Shown here: positions 24,154 to 34,912 of the stretch, in pieces | Layout of the letters: the number at the start of each line of letters is the position of its first letter | How positions within the stretch are numbered: the stretch's first letter is position 1 | Assembly (NCBI GenBank): GCA_029009515.1 | Contig: JAQXJZ010000039.1 | Coordinates: 1-63,301 of the forward strand | Length of the DNA: 63,301 nt | From: a bacterium | Lineage (GTDB): Bacteria > Bacillota > Clostridia > Christensenellales > Aristaeellaceae | Direction: 5' to 3' | Notes under the pieces: model-generated | What the model was told of the DNA's origin: nothing | What the model saw: the letters and a program-made list of their open reading frames with translations, nothing else | The model's database searches: none | Position numbers and translations under genes: made by a program

Positions 24154-25026
24154 ATGGATACGAACAAGAAGACCAAGATGACGGCCTCCACCGTTATTCT
24201 CGTTGTGATCTTTGCCGTGCTTGCGTTCCTGATCATCGTGCCGCTGTACGCGCTGCTGCTGGGCACCTTCAAGGGCGGCGCCGAGCTGTTTGTGAGCGGT
24301 CTGAACCTCAACCCCACCTGGGATAAGCTGCACCTGAAGGCATGGCGCTACCTGTTCACCGGCGTCATGAGCGACGGCACCTCCAACCCGCACGATTACT
24401 TCATCTGGTACAAGAACAGCCTGTTCATCGTGGCGGTGCAGGGCAGCATTACGCTGCTGCTGTCCTCCATGGTTGCCTACGGCCTGTCCAAGTACAAGTT
24501 CAAGGGTCAGAACGCCATGTTCCTGTGCGTGCTGCTGGTCATGATGATCCCGCTGGAGATCCTCATGCTGCCCATGTACTCCCAGATCAACACCATGGGC
24601 CTGCGCGACAGCTACGCCGGCGTGATGCTGCCGTTCCTGGTCAACATGAGCGCGGTGTTCTTCTTCAAGCAGTTCCTCACCGGCGTGCCCATCGATCTGC
24701 TGGACGCCGGCCGCGTGGACGGCTGCACCGAGTATGGCATCTTCTTCAAAATCATCATGCCCATCATGCTGCCCGCGTACGCCTCCATGGCCATCATGGT
24801 CGGCATGGGTGCGTGGAACGGCCTGCTGTGGCCCATGCTGGTCATCTCCGACATGAAGAAGTACACCATCCCGATCGGCCTGAACACCCTGTGGTCTCCC
24901 TACGGCAACAACTACGACCTGATGATCACCGGCTCCTGCTTTGCCATTATCCCGCTGCTGGCTATCTACCTGTTCGCGCAGCGCTTCATCATCGAAGGCA
25001 TGACCGCCGGCGCCGTGAAGGGTTAA
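24154..25026 (+). CDS. ABC transporter permease, CUT1 subunit 2 (AraQ/MalG-like)
   Basis: A 290-residue protein with about six membrane segments, of normal length for MalG-type subunits. It begins with a short cytoplasmic tail, TM1 (VILVVIFAVLAFLIIVPLYALL) and a periplasmic loop. The EAA loop reads DAGRVDGCTEYGIFFKIIMP and the C-terminus ends QRFIIEGMTAGAVKG, which is characteristic. AAGGAGG overlaps the end of the upstream permease, and the genes are 3 bp apart, so they are co-translated. It couples to an unlinked ATPase. Confidence 0.92.
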   Translation: MDTNKKTKMTASTVILVVIFAVLAFLIIVPLYALLLGTFKGGAELFVSGLNLNPTWDKLHLKAWRYLFTGVMSDGTSNPHDYFIWYKNSLFIVAVQGSITLLLSSMVAYGLSKYKFKGQNAMFLCVLLVMMIPLEILMLPMYSQINTMGLRDSYAGVMLPFLVNMSAVFFFKQFLTGVPIDLLDAGRVDGCTEYGIFFKIIMPIMLPAYASMAIMVGMGAWNGLLWPMLVISDMKKYTIPIGLNTLWSPYGNNYDLMITGSCFAIIPLLAIYLFAQRFIIEGMTAGAVKG

Positions 25027-25069
25027 CAGAGACTGTTAAATATCTCTCCTGTTTCTAAAATATTTCTCC

Positions 25070-25099
25070 TTGTACCACGCCCAAAAGGTGTGGTACAAT
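25070..25099 (+). promoter_or_regulatory. Palindromic promoter or operator before the GH51 gene
   Basis: TTGTACCAC (25070-25078) and GTGGTACAA (25090-25098) form a 9-bp inverted repeat. The same bases read as -35 TTGTAC and -10 TACAAT with 18-bp spacing, so this may be a promoter with built-in symmetry, a regulator site, or an mRNA hairpin. It suggests abfA can be expressed separately from the importer. Confidence 0.45.
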
Positions 25100-25121
25100 T
25101 CAAATACTGGTGTAACGGTAA

Positions 25122-26660
<1,539 letters not shown>

Positions 26661-26674
26661 AATGCATATGCCTG

Positions 26675-26711
26675 CGGGCCTGTTCTCCCATTGGAGAACA
26701 GGCCCGTTTTT
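26675..26711 (+). terminator. Intrinsic terminator of the arabinoside operon
   Basis: A perfect 14-bp stem (26675-26688 with 26693-26706) and loop CATT are followed by TTTTT. Confidence 0.95.
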
Positions 26712-26733
26712 ACATGAGAAAGCCGTTGAAATA

Positions 26734-26762
26734 TTGACGCTGCAAGCGTTTCATGGTATCTT
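26734..26762 (+). promoter_or_regulatory. Promoter of the AAA+ trio
   Basis: TTGACG (26734-26739) and TATCTT (26757-26762) are spaced 17 bp apart, with TGG before the -10. The start of the first gene is 50 bp downstream. Confidence 0.65.
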
Positions 26763-26812
26763 TAACACTGAAGTTCTGTGCCCTTTTTCAGGCACATGCA
26801 GCGAGGTGCTTT

Positions 26813-28483
26813 ATGTCCGAAAATCGTCCTGCGCCCAGGCGGCGTTCGCGCCGCAGCGAACAGGCGCAGCATCTGTATACCGCAAGGGCTGCCTATCCGG
26901 TGGATGAGCAGCCGGCATGGGAGCCGGAAAACCTGCCCGGGTATGAACCGGAGGACGCGTCGGCAGAGCCTGTGCAGCCGCAGCAGGAATGGGATGGCTA
27001 CGCGCCCAACGAGGAGAGCTGGGAGGGGTACACTCCCAACGAGCCGGAGGTGCTGCCGGAATATGCGGCCTACTACAGCCGCGAAGGCGCTTCCTATGAT
27101 GACGATGCGCAGCCTGCCTTTGCTCCGCCGCCCAAGATGGACTATTACGGCTACGAGAGCCAGATCCAGCTGGATCAGCCTGTCATGGAGGACGCTGGCC
27201 CCAGCAATGTGTACCGTCCGCGTCAGGCCACCTGGGCCGATGAGGCGCGCGAGGAAGTGCTGGCGGAAAGCGGCCTTGGCTATCAGGTGAGCGAGGACGC
27301 CCTGCCGGAGCGCAAGCGCAGAAAGCGCCGTCATACCCTGCGCAATCTGCTCATCGTGCTGCTGGTGCTGGCGCTGTTGGGCGGCGCAGCCTACTATTTC
27401 CGCGATCCTGTCACCCAGTGGCTTCAGCAGGAGGAGATCATCCCCGAGCCAACGGAGGAGCCCTTTGAGGTGGTCGTCACCCCGGAGCCCATCAAGGCCT
27501 ATAACGCTGCCCAGCCTGTAGAAATGGCGGACGGCACGCGCGGCGCGATCCGCGATATCAGCAGCGGACTGGCCATGGAAAGCTTTATCGTCACCGACAA
27601 CAATGTGGTCACCCGTCATCTGCGTCAGAACGGCGCTTATGATTTCTACCTGTTCACCGCAGCCGAAGGACGCCTGCTCAGCTATTTTGAGGGCCTTGGC
27701 CCGTATGACATGATCCCGCAGGAAGGCGGCAGCTTCTACGTGGCGCAGGAGCCCTATCTGGTGGCGCAGAACGGTTCGGCGCTCATCCGCACCGCCAGCC
27801 TGGAGGAAACGCTGGGGGAGGAAATGCTCCTGCATCCGCTGTACAACGGCTGGTCGGTCATTGAAAGCAAAGAGGACGGCAGCGCCAACTACATCAGCAC
27901 CGCCGGACAGTTGCTGAGCACCCTGTGGTTCAGCCGCACCTTTCCCTTTACCGGCGATCATACCGTGGCCTATGTGGACACCGGCGCAACGGCAGATCCG
28001 GATCAGCGCTATCTGCTGTATGTGCTGGGCGCCGACGGCATGATGAGCCGCTGGCTGGCCACGCCCGATATGCAGGATGTAACCGCGTCCGCCTGCGGCA
28101 TGGCCTATATGCAAAACGGCGATCTCTATCATCTGCCGGATACCTCCGCGCCCATCCTCCGCACCCCTGAAGTGCGGGCCTATCTGGATTGCGACGCACT
28201 GGTGGTGAAGGATGCGCAGAGTGGCAAATACGGCCTGTTTGTCCACGGCGAGCAGCACTACGACTTTGCTTATGACGCGATCCGCCCTGTGGAAAGCGAT
28301 ATCATCTGGGCAGAGGAGACGCTCACCGGCGAAGGCGGCAGCTTTACCGTGCTGGCCGTTGCGCAGCACAGCTATCCGCTGCCGCTGTCGCACTCCTTTG
28401 TGCTGGAAAAGAACGGGCAGCGCGAATATGTGGCGCTGTCCACGGAGTCTTCCTATCCCATCCATCTGGATGGCGAGTTTTGA
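26813..28483 (+). CDS. Single-pass membrane protein with propeller-like ectodomain, unknown function
   Basis: A 556-residue protein. Residues 1-~160 are cytoplasmic, low-complexity, and rich in Pro, Glu, Tyr and Arg, with repeated P-N-E-x-W/P-E words such as [11 protein letters not shown] and [12 protein letters not shown]. One membrane segment follows ([21 protein letters not shown], about 178-198), preceded by a basic cluster. The outside C-terminal ~350 residues are beta-rich, with WG-repeat-like features ([19 protein letters not shown]), perhaps a propeller. GAGGTG precedes ATG 26813. The next two genes follow at 17 and 4 bp, so they probably act together: a secreted SH3-like protein outside and an AAA+ ATPase inside. 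No family name is known to me. Confidence 0.7.
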   Translation: MSENRPAPRRRSRRSEQAQHLYTARAAYPVDEQPAWEPENLPGYEPEDASAEPVQPQQEWDGYAPNEESWEGYTPNEPEVLPEYAAYYSREGASYDDDAQPAFAPPPKMDYYGYESQIQLDQPVMEDAGPSNVYRPRQATWADEAREEVLAESGLGYQVSEDALPERKRRKRRHTLRNLLIVLLVLALLGGAAYYFRDPVTQWLQQEEIIPEPTEEPFEVVVTPEPIKAYNAAQPVEMADGTRGAIRDISSGLAMESFIVTDNNVVTRHLRQNGAYDFYLFTAAEGRLLSYFEGLGPYDMIPQEGGSFYVAQEPYLVAQNGSALIRTASLEETLGEEMLLHPLYNGWSVIESKEDGSANYISTAGQLLSTLWFSRTFPFTGDHTVAYVDTGATADPDQRYLLYVLGADGMMSRWLATPDMQDVTASACGMAYMQNGDLYHLPDTSAPILRTPEVRAYLDCDALVVKDAQSGKYGLFVHGEQHYDFAYDAIRPVESDIIWAEETLTGEGGSFTVLAVAQHSYPLPLSHSFVLEKNGQREYVALSTESSYPIHLDGEF

Positions 28484-28500
28484 AACGGAGGGAACGCACT

Positions 28501-30234
28501 ATGAAACGACTGACGGCGCTGCTGGTAGCGCTGATGCTGCTGGCAGCTACGGCTTCGGCAGAGCTGACCACCATGCGTGAGGAAGCGGTGAACGGCCTGA
28601 CGGTGCTGCGCAACCATCTGCAGGAGCAGACGGATGCCAAACAGCTGGCGGTGGATTATCCCACCTTTGAATGCAGCGACGCGGCTCTGACCGCCTTTTT
28701 GAAAGAAAACGTGACCGATCCCATCTGCGCGCTCTCTGCCCGCGAAGCGCCCGCCGAAGGACAGGTCGTGATCCGCGGCGGCTACAATGCCTCGCTGGAT
28801 TTTGACGGCCTTCTGTCCGTGGAAGCGTCGGTGCGCATTCTGTCCGCCAAGGCAGAAAAGGAAGAGATCGCGCTGTTCTCCGCCATTGTGGATCTCAATG
28901 GCCGCAAGCTCATCTCCCTGGCCAATCTGTTCGTCGAGCCGGACGTGGTGGTGGAAGAAGTGGTGTGCAGCGCGGTGTACAGCAAGATCAGCGGCACCGG
29001 CAGCCTGCTTGACAAGATTACCGACAGCGGCCTTGTGCCCATGCCGGATTCCTGCTACCTGACCGAAAATGCCCTGCGCGTCACCTACGCGCCCGGTGCG
29101 CTGTGCGCGCAGGCCGCGGTGGTGGATCTGGCCTGGGATGAGCTTCCGCTCACCTTCTCCAGCCGCATGCAGGCGCAGAGCACGCTGCCGCCGAAAGCCA
29201 TCGAGCCTACCGCCGTGCCCACGCCCGTCTTGGTGCCGGAGGAAGTGCCCACGCCCACTCCGCTCACCACCGTCACGCCTTTCCCGGTGGAAACGCTCGA
29301 CCCCAACTTTGCACTGCCTCCCGTCGTTACGCCCACGCCCATGCCCGTGGCTGGCAATGACGCCATCAAGGTGGATGTGCTCACCCACGGCCTGTGGAAG
29401 CCGCTGGGCGGCGAAGGCGATACCTACTACCAGTTCACCGAGGACGGCAAGCTGCTCACCGTGAAGGTCAGCAGCTACACCGTGGAGGACGGCGTGCTCA
29501 GCAGCGACGTGCTCAGCGGCGTGCTGGATATCGGTTCTGACAGCGCCTTTACGCTGGATACCGATGGCAAGCTGAGCGGCTATGTGCTCAACCGTCAGGG
29601 CGAGCGCGTGGCTCCGGAGGAGTTCGTCACCCCCAGTCCCACGCCCGTACCCACGCCTACGCCCAGCCCCACGCCGGTGCCTACGCCCACCCCGAGCCCC
29701 ACGCCCACGCCCAGCCCCACGCCTACCCCCGTGCCCACGCCCACGCTTTCGCCTTATCAGCAGGCTGTGATGCGCGCGCCGGAGCTGGAGCCTCAGGAGG
29801 ATGCGCGCTTTGAAAAGCGCAACGACCTGAAGGTGTACAGCGCTCCTGGCGAAAACACCTGGCGCGCCAGCGGCGCATCCGTGACTACGGATGACAACGT
29901 GATCATCTTCGGCACGGAAAATGGTTATGTGCTGGTGGATTATCCCATTGGCAACGGCTCGCGCGGCCGCATTGGCTACATCGACGACAAGACGCTGGAC
30001 GAGCCGGAGACGGTCAAGCCGCTCTCCTTCTGCTCCATTCCCGTTCCGCTGTTCAAGGACGCGGAAGGCACTGATGACCCGCTGCATGGTCAGGCGCCCA
30101 TCACCACCTTCCAGAAGGGTGAGGAAGTGACGCTGCTGGCCTTCATGGGCGAGGACTGGGCCTACGTGCAGACGGGTCTGGAAGGCCGTGTGTGCCGCCT
30201 GTTCATCCCGCGTGAAGCTTTGCTGGAGGATTGA
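28501..30234 (+). CDS. Secreted DUF3298-like protein with Pro-Thr linkers and SH3-like domain
   Basis: A 577-residue exported protein. The signal peptide covers about residues 1-20 ([20 protein letters not shown]). Residues ~25-225 resemble the DUF3298/RsiV-type extracellular domain ([17 protein letters not shown]-like [12 protein letters not shown]). A first Pro-Thr linker lies at ~236-282, and a small beta domain ([19 protein letters not shown]) follows. A longer Pro-Thr-Ser linker at ~377-419 is built from PTP, PSP and PVP triplets. The C-terminal ~150 residues look SH3-like ([16 protein letters not shown]...). SH3-type and DUF3298 domains often contact peptidoglycan or lysozyme-like ligands, so a cell-wall role is plausible. 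GGAGGGAA precedes ATG 28501. Confidence 0.72.
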   Translation: MKRLTALLVALMLLAATASAELTTMREEAVNGLTVLRNHLQEQTDAKQLAVDYPTFECSDAALTAFLKENVTDPICALSAREAPAEGQVVIRGGYNASLDFDGLLSVEASVRILSAKAEKEEIALFSAIVDLNGRKLISLANLFVEPDVVVEEVVCSAVYSKISGTGSLLDKITDSGLVPMPDSCYLTENALRVTYAPGALCAQAAVVDLAWDELPLTFSSRMQAQSTLPPKAIEPTAVPTPVLVPEEVPTPTPLTTVTPFPVETLDPNFALPPVVTPTPMPVAGNDAIKVDVLTHGLWKPLGGEGDTYYQFTEDGKLLTVKVSSYTVEDGVLSSDVLSGVLDIGSDSAFTLDTDGKLSGYVLNRQGERVAPEEFVTPSPTPVPTPTPSPTPVPTPTPSPTPTPSPTPTPVPTPTLSPYQQAVMRAPELEPQEDARFEKRNDLKVYSAPGENTWRASGASVTTDDNVIIFGTENGYVLVDYPIGNGSRGRIGYIDDKTLDEPETVKPLSFCSIPVPLFKDAEGTDDPLHGQAPITTFQKGEEVTLLAFMGEDWAYVQTGLEGRVCRLFIPREALLED

Positions 30235-30238
30235 CAAG

Positions 30239-31243
30239 ATGGATCGCAAAGATGAAATCATCCGTCTGCAGATGGACGTGATCAACCAGATGACCCGCAG
30301 CAATTTGAACCGCATCGTGGATGATCTGTGGGGCACGCCCACGCCTGCGCCCAAGGCGGATGCTGAGGAACAAAAAGAAAAACAGCCCGAACCTGCAAAG
30401 CAAGAGGCTGCTGAAGAAGAAAAGCCCGAAAACATCGAGGATCTCAAAAAGGAACTGGCGGGCTACATCGGTCTGGAGGATGTGAAGAAAGAGGTCGAAA
30501 CCCTCATCAACCTCGTCACCATCCAGAAGCTGCGCAAGGAAAACGGCCTGCCCACCAATGATTTGTCGCTGCACATGGTGTTCAGCGGCAACCCCGGCAC
30601 CGGCAAGACCATGATCGCCCGCCTGATGGCGCGCATCTACAAGAGCCTGGGCATTCTCAGCAAGGGTCAGCTGGTGGAAGTGGACCGCAGCGGTCTCGTG
30701 GCCGGTTATGTGGGCCAGACCGCCATCAAGACCAGCGAAGTGATTGAAAAGGCGCTGGGCGGCGTACTGTTCATCGATGAAGCCTACGCGCTCACCAACC
30801 GCGGCGGAAACGACTACGGTCAGGAAGCCGTGGACACTCTGCTCAAGGCCATGGAAGATCACCGCGATGACCTCATCGTCATCGTGGCCGGCTACATCGA
30901 GCTGATGCAGGCGTTTGTGAAATCCAACCCCGGCCTTGAAAGCCGCTTCAACCGCTTCCTGCACTTCCCGGACTATTCCATCGACGAGATGATGGCTATC
31001 TTCGACATGCGCTGCAATCAGGGCAGCTACACCCTCGCCGAGGACGCCAGGCCCATCCTGCGCGACCTGCTCAAGCTCAAGAGCATGGATGTGAAGGGCT
31101 TCGGCAACGCGCGCGGCGTGCGCAACCTGTTCGAACGCACCGTCACCGCGCAGGCCAACCGCCTGTCCACCGACCCCGACATCACCAAAGAAGACCTCAT
31201 GCTCCTCACCGCCGACGACATCCGCGCGGCGGGCGACGAGTAA
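30239..31243 (+). CDS. CbbX/SpoVK-type AAA+ ATPase
   Basis: A 334-residue AAA+ protein. Residues 1-~65 hold a short helix and a Pro/Glu/Lys/Ala-rich stretch. Walker A is GNPGTGKT (117-124), the aromatic pore-loop region is GLVAGYVGQTA (~152-162), Walker B is VLFIDEAYAL (Asp180-Glu181), and the arginine-finger region is ESRFNRFLHFPDY. CbbX, SpoVK and the N-terminal ATPases of type VII secretion (EccA) belong here; they remodel or thread client proteins. It overlaps the operon of a membrane protein and a secreted SH3-like protein and shares GGAGGA with the end of the latter. The client is unknown. Confidence 0.88.
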   Translation: MDRKDEIIRLQMDVINQMTRSNLNRIVDDLWGTPTPAPKADAEEQKEKQPEPAKQEAAEEEKPENIEDLKKELAGYIGLEDVKKEVETLINLVTIQKLRKENGLPTNDLSLHMVFSGNPGTGKTMIARLMARIYKSLGILSKGQLVEVDRSGLVAGYVGQTAIKTSEVIEKALGGVLFIDEAYALTNRGGNDYGQEAVDTLLKAMEDHRDDLIVIVAGYIELMQAFVKSNPGLESRFNRFLHFPDYSIDEMMAIFDMRCNQGSYTLAEDARPILRDLLKLKSMDVKGFGNARGVRNLFERTVTAQANRLSTDPDITKEDLMLLTADDIRAAGDE

Positions 31244-31253
31244 GGGGCCGACG

Positions 31254-31310
31254 CAGGAAGGCTCCGCCTCCCTGCACCCACCGCCAAAGGGTTTCACCCT
31301 TTGTAATCCC
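31254..31310 (+). repeat. Gene-end bipartite palindromic element, copy 2 (AAA+ gene)
   Basis: In the AAA+ gene's sense direction: stem CAGGAAGGC/GCCTCCCTG (31254-31274), linker CACCCACCGCC, stem AAAGGGT-TTC-ACCCTTT (31286-31302), then GTAATCCC. It starts 10 bp after the AAA+ stop codon. Confidence 0.8.
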
Positions 31311-31314
31311 ACCT

Positions 31315-31337
31315 TTGGGCGCGTTTTACGCGCCCAA
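31315..31337 (-). terminator. Strong hairpin between the AAA+ gene and pepT
   Basis: TTGGGCGCGT-TTT-ACGCGCCCAA is a perfect 10-bp stem in the convergent gap. With no long T tract, its use as a terminator is uncertain. Confidence 0.45.
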
Positions 31338-31347
31338 TACACGGGTC

Positions 31348-31394
31348 AAGGGCGAAGCCCGTGCGGAGAGTGCAGAGAGGCGGAGCCTCTTTGC
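31348..31394 (-). repeat. Gene-end bipartite palindromic element, copy 3 (pepT)
   Basis: In the pepT sense direction: stem GCAAAGAGGC/GCCTCTCTGC (31372-31394), linker ACTCTCCGC, stem GGGC-TTC-GCCC (31350-31360). It begins 1 bp after the pepT stop. The terminal GAATCCC word is missing. Confidence 0.7.
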
Positions 31395-31395
31395 G

Positions 31396-32604
31396 TTAGT
31401 CGCAGATCATTTCGACCAGCATGCGCACGCAGGCTTCCATGTCCTCAATGGCGATGTGCTCGTAGGGGCCGTGGAAGGCGTGGCCGCCGGTGCAGAGGTT
31501 GGGGGTCGGCAGACCCATGTAGCACAGCTGCGCGCCGTCGGTGCCGCCGCGGATGGGCTCTTCGAAGGGGTCCATGCCAACGGCGATCATGGCCTTGCGG
31601 GCCTTCTCCACGATGTGAATGCAGGGCTCAATCTTCTCGCGCATGTTGCGGTACTGCTCGCGCAGGGTCACCTTCACGGTGCCTTCGCCCCAGCGGTGGT
31701 TCATGATTTTTTCGATGTGAAGGAGCTGCTCCTTGCGGCCGTCAAAGCGTGCGGCGCTGTGATCGCGCACGATGTAGAGGAGCTTGGCGTGGCTCACGTC
31801 GCCGGACATTTCATCGAGATGGAAGAAGCCCTCGTAGCCCTCGGTATCGCGGGGCGTTTCGCAATCAGGCAGCATGTTGTTGAACTCCATGGCCAGCAGG
31901 CAGGCATTGACCATGGTATCCTTGGAGGAACCGGGATGGACGCTGACGCCGTTGATTTCCACCTTGGCTTCGCAGGCGTTGAAGTTTTCATAGCTCAAGC
32001 CGCCCAGCTCGCCGCCGTCGAGAGTATAGGCGTAGTCTGCGCCGAAGTGTTCCACGTCAAAGCTGTGCACGCCCAGGCCGATCTCCTCATCGGGGGTGAA
32101 GGCGATGACGATTTTGCCGTGGGGACGGCCGCTGTTCATCACGGCTTCGCAGGCGGCGAGGATCTCGGCGATGCCGGCCTTGTCGTCCGCGCCCAGCAGG
32201 GTGGAGCCGTCGGTGGTGATGAGGGTCTTGCCCACGAGGGTTTTCATCAGCGGGAACTGAGCAGGGGAGAGCACCGCGCCGGTGGCGGGCAGCACGACGT
32301 CGCCGCCGTCGTAGTTGGCGATGATCTGCGGCTTGATATCGTCGCCGCTGAAGGCGGGCGCGGTGTCCATGTGGGCGATGAGACCCATGCAGGGCTTGTC
32401 CTCGCAGCCGGGGGTGGCGGGCAGCTCGCCGTACACGAAGCAGTTGTCGGTCAGACGCACGTTGGCAAGACCCATTTCGATCATTTCATCGCGCAGCACT
32501 TTGGCCAGATCAAACTGGCACTGGGTGGAAGGGGTGCCTTCGCCGGCTTCGCTGGACTGGGTGGGGATGGAAACGTAGCGCAGGAAGCGTTCGCAGACGG
32601 TCAT
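31396..32604 (-). CDS. pepT: Peptidase T (tripeptidase, family M20B)
   Basis: A 402-residue dizinc aminotripeptidase acting in the cytoplasm. Zinc-binding and catalytic motifs are GLIAHMDTAPAF, LLGADDKAGIAEIL, AFTPDEEIGLG, YTLDGGELGG and the late NLCTGGHAFHGPYE. The dimerisation domain sits between about residues 205 and 310. Length is standard. AAAGGA precedes the ATG at 32604. An F420-ligase-like gene lies upstream on the same strand, separated by a terminator-like hairpin. Confidence 0.95.
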   Translation of the reverse strand: MTVCERFLRYVSIPTQSSEAGEGTPSTQCQFDLAKVLRDEMIEMGLANVRLTDNCFVYGELPATPGCEDKPCMGLIAHMDTAPAFSGDDIKPQIIANYDGGDVVLPATGAVLSPAQFPLMKTLVGKTLITTDGSTLLGADDKAGIAEILAACEAVMNSGRPHGKIVIAFTPDEEIGLGVHSFDVEHFGADYAYTLDGGELGGLSYENFNACEAKVEINGVSVHPGSSKDTMVNACLLAMEFNNMLPDCETPRDTEGYEGFFHLDEMSGDVSHAKLLYIVRDHSAARFDGRKEQLLHIEKIMNHRWGEGTVKVTLREQYRNMREKIEPCIHIVEKARKAMIAVGMDPFEEPIRGGTDGAQLCYMGLPTPNLCTGGHAFHGPYEHIAIEDMEACVRMLVEMICD

Positions 32605-32632
32605 TGGTAATCAATCCTTTCAGATGAATATT

Positions 32633-32667
32633 GGAAACAGCCCGTCCGGCTCTGCGGCAGGACGGGC
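32633..32667 (-). terminator. Terminator-like hairpin upstream of pepT
   Basis: On the minus strand GCCCGTCC (32660-32667) pairs with GGACGGGC (32640-32647), followed by TGTTTCC. It probably ends the F420-ligase-like transcript. Confidence 0.6.
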
Positions 32668-32677
32668 GATTGTGTGT

Positions 32678-33424
32678 TTACTTCACGGGGCGGATGAGGA
32701 TGAGGGGAGTCAGCTCGTCGCCCTGGCCGCTGGGGTTGTCCGCCATGGCGTCCTGAATCTGGGCGTCGGTGAGCGGGAAATCCTTGCTCTTGCCCAGCTG
32801 GTCGCGCTGCAGGTCGTTGGCGTCCATCAGCACAACGGGAATGCCGGTCTGCTGATAGAGCTCCTCGCACAGCTCGTTGGGGTTGTCGGGGTTGATGAGC
32901 GCCAGCTCGTGATAAAGCTGGAAGCTGGAACGGGTGTAGAAGCCGTCGATGCCGGCCACGCCATGGCCGCACACGCGCCAGAACACGCCGTGCATGCCAA
33001 ACAGCTTGGTCACAGCGCTCAGCGCAGCAGCCAGCAGCACGCGGGGCAGGCCGCAGATGTCGATGATCATCTGCATCTTGTAGGGCTCGTGCGCGCCCAC
33101 ACCGGTGGTGTTGATGCCGGCAAAGCGCCACAGCAGATTGGCCCAGAAGCCGGGCTTGACCTGCTCGCGGGTCTTGACGGACTTGACGCACATGCACATC
33201 ACCTTCGCTCCGAAGGACAGCATATCGCCCTCCTGGTACAGGGGACGCACGTACTTTTCCACCAGATCCTTCTGGCTTTCGCCCACCTGCACAAAGTGGG
33301 TCTGGATGGCGTAGCGGTCGTACTTGCGGCCGTCCTTGCCCTGAATGGTTCCGCGGTCAAAGTAGACAATGCCGTTTTCCTCGCGGCGCTGCTCGTCCAG
33401 ATTGCGGGAAGGAATGATACCCAT
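32678..33424 (-). CDS. F420-0:L-glutamate ligase-like (CofE/FbiB family) protein
   Basis: A 248-residue protein resembling the CofE/FbiB ligase domain: GDMLSFGAKVMCMCVKS, a loop with TGVGAHEPYKMQ, and HGVFWRVCGHGVAGIDGF. True members add glutamate to coenzyme F420-0 using GTP. Firmicutes of this kind are not known to make F420, and no other F420 gene is here, so it may glutamylate another acid. The start is ATG 33424, where GGAGG lies 8 bp upstream; the ORF start at 33457 has no site. The helicase stop is 45 bp upstream on the same strand, so they may be co-transcribed. The family call is from recalled motifs. Confidence 0.55.
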   Translation of the reverse strand: MGIIPSRNLDEQRREENGIVYFDRGTIQGKDGRKYDRYAIQTHFVQVGESQKDLVEKYVRPLYQEGDMLSFGAKVMCMCVKSVKTREQVKPGFWANLLWRFAGINTTGVGAHEPYKMQMIIDICGLPRVLLAAALSAVTKLFGMHGVFWRVCGHGVAGIDGFYTRSSFQLYHELALINPDNPNELCEELYQQTGIPVVLMDANDLQRDQLGKSKDFPLTDAQIQDAMADNPSGQGDELTPLILIRPVK

Positions 33425-33469
33425 GGAATTCGCCTCCAAATGCTTTGTCTCGGTCAATGTTGCACTGGC

Positions 33470-34654
33470 TTACATATCTTCGAAGAAGGGTTCGCCGTTT
33501 TCTTTTTCCAGAATGCCAAGCTCGCTGAACTTGAGCGGCACAGGCTGCGCCATGATGTACTTGAGGATGGTGTCAAAGCGCACGCTCTCGGTGTAGGTGA
33601 GCAGGGTGAAGGCCACGCCGTGACGCTTGGCGCGTCCGGTACGGCCGATACGGTGCAGGTAGTACTCGTTTTCGTTGGGCAGGTCGTAGTTGATGACGGC
33701 CTCCACATCGTCCACGTCAATGCCGCGGGCGGCGACGTCGGTGGCCAGCAGAATCTGGAACTTGCCCTTGCGGTAGCCCTGCATCACCTGGTTGCGGGCG
33801 CTCTGGCGCATGTCGCCGTGCAGGCACTCGCAGGGATAGCCGGCGTTCTGAAGCCGCTTGCACAGGCGCTGGGTCATATCCTTGGTGTTGACAAACACCA
33901 TCACGCGCTGATAAACGTCGCTGTCCAGCAGGTAGAGCAGATGCTCGTACTTCTTCTCGCGGTCGGTTTCAATCACGTACTGGGTGATCTGCGGGCGGTT
34001 CTCCTTGGTGGCGGGAATGACCACTTCCACCGGGTCCTGCAGATACTTCCACGCAATGGTCATCACGTCCTGATTGGTGGTGGCGGAGAACAGCACCAGC
34101 TCGCGGTCGTTGGGCGTGGCTTCGATGATCCTGGTCACGTCCTTCACAAAGCCCATGTTGAGCATTTCATCCGCCTCGTCCAGCACCATGGTGTGCACGG
34201 CGTCCAGACGAACGTTGCCGCGGTTGATGTGGTCCAGCATGCGGCCGGGGGTGGCCACGATGATCTGCGGGTTCTGCTTGAGCTGGCTGATCTGCTTGGC
34301 GATGGGCTGGCCGCCGTACAGGCAGGCGATGCGCACGCCGGGAATGAAACGGGCCAGCGCTTTCAGCTCATCGGTGATCTGCAGGCTCAGCTCACGGGTG
34401 GGAGCCAGCACCAGCTCCTGCACGCGCGTGTCGTTCAGGTTCACGTACTCCAGCATGGGAATGCCGAAGGCGCAGGTCTTGCCGGTGCCCGTGGGCGCGA
34501 TGGCGATGATATCGCGGCCTTCCATCATCAGGGGCAGCGTCTTCATCTGCACGGGGGTCATCTCGGTAAAGCCCATGCGCTCCACGGCTTTGAGAATTTC
34601 GCTGCTCAGTTCGGCAGCTTCGGAAAATTTCATGGTGGTGATTTCGGTATCCAA
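33470..34654 (-). CDS. DEAD-box ATP-dependent RNA helicase
   Basis: A 394-residue helicase with the full core: Q motif (GFTEMTPVQMKTLP), motif I APTGTGKT, Ia PTRELSLQ, Ib TPGRMLDH, II DEAD (VLDEADEML), III SAT, IV VMVFVNT, V ATDVAARGID and VI HRIGRTGR. The protein ends shortly after the core, so it lacks the RNA-binding tails of DbpA or CsdA types. Such enzymes unwind rRNA or mRNA structures. The start is TTG 34654 because AAGGAG lies 8 bp before it; ATG 34633 is an alternative. The TSCPD gene ends 12 bp upstream, so the two form an operon. Confidence 0.93.
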   Translation of the reverse strand: MDTEITTMKFSEAAELSSEILKAVERMGFTEMTPVQMKTLPLMMEGRDIIAIAPTGTGKTCAFGIPMLEYVNLNDTRVQELVLAPTRELSLQITDELKALARFIPGVRIACLYGGQPIAKQISQLKQNPQIIVATPGRMLDHINRGNVRLDAVHTMVLDEADEMLNMGFVKDVTRIIEATPNDRELVLFSATTNQDVMTIAWKYLQDPVEVVIPATKENRPQITQYVIETDREKKYEHLLYLLDSDVYQRVMVFVNTKDMTQRLCKRLQNAGYPCECLHGDMRQSARNQVMQGYRKGKFQILLATDVAARGIDVDDVEAVINYDLPNENEYYLHRIGRTGRAKRHGVAFTLLTYTESVRFDTILKYIMAQPVPLKFSELGILEKENGEPFFEDM

Positions 34655-34666
34655 CTTGGGTGCTCC

Positions 34667-34912
34667 TTACTGATGCTCGGCAAGATATTGTTCGATGGCA
34701 CGGCTGAGCTGGTCCGGGCAGGAGGTAGCGCCTCTGCAGGGAATGCCGCGCAGCTTGTCCATCACTTCTTTGGCGTTCTGGCCGGTCACAGCCAGTGCCA
34801 GACCAGCGGTATTGCCGCGGCAGCCGCCGGTGAATTTGCATTCAGTAATGATACCGTTTTCAATTTCCAGATCGATAGCGGAGGAACAGGTTCCTCTGGT
34901 TTTGTAATGCAT
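34667..34912 (-). CDS. TSCPD domain-containing small protein
   Basis: An 81-residue protein that is essentially one TSCPD domain: MHYKTRGTCSSAIDLEIE, FTGGCRGNTAGLA, GIPCRGATSCPDQLSRAI. The same domain is found at the end of B12-dependent ribonucleotide reductases and as a stand-alone clostridial protein of unknown role. Four conserved cysteines suggest metal or redox chemistry. The start ATG 34912 has GGAGAG upstream; the longer ORF to 35245 runs into antisense of another gene and is rejected. It is the first gene of a two-gene unit with the DEAD-box helicase. Confidence 0.85.
   Translation of the reverse strand: MHYKTRGTCSSAIDLEIENGIITECKFTGGCRGNTAGLALAVTGQNAKEVMDKLRGIPCRGATSCPDQLSRAIEQYLAEHQ

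Noticed and set aside
21481-24393. 970-residue minus-strand ORF opposite the binding-protein and permease genes
   Set aside because: It is His/Gly/Val-rich, has no ribosome-binding site or recognisable motif, and is explained by GC3-biased codons on the plus strand.
25070-25098. Terminator between the second permease and abfA
   Set aside because: The 9-bp palindrome has no U tract and lies upstream of a promoter-like -10, so a promoter or operator fits better.
29626-29760. Short tandem DNA repeats resembling a repeat array
   Set aside because: They encode the Pro-Thr-Ser linker of the secreted protein in frame; unit length is only 6-9 bp, so not CRISPR or an attachment site.
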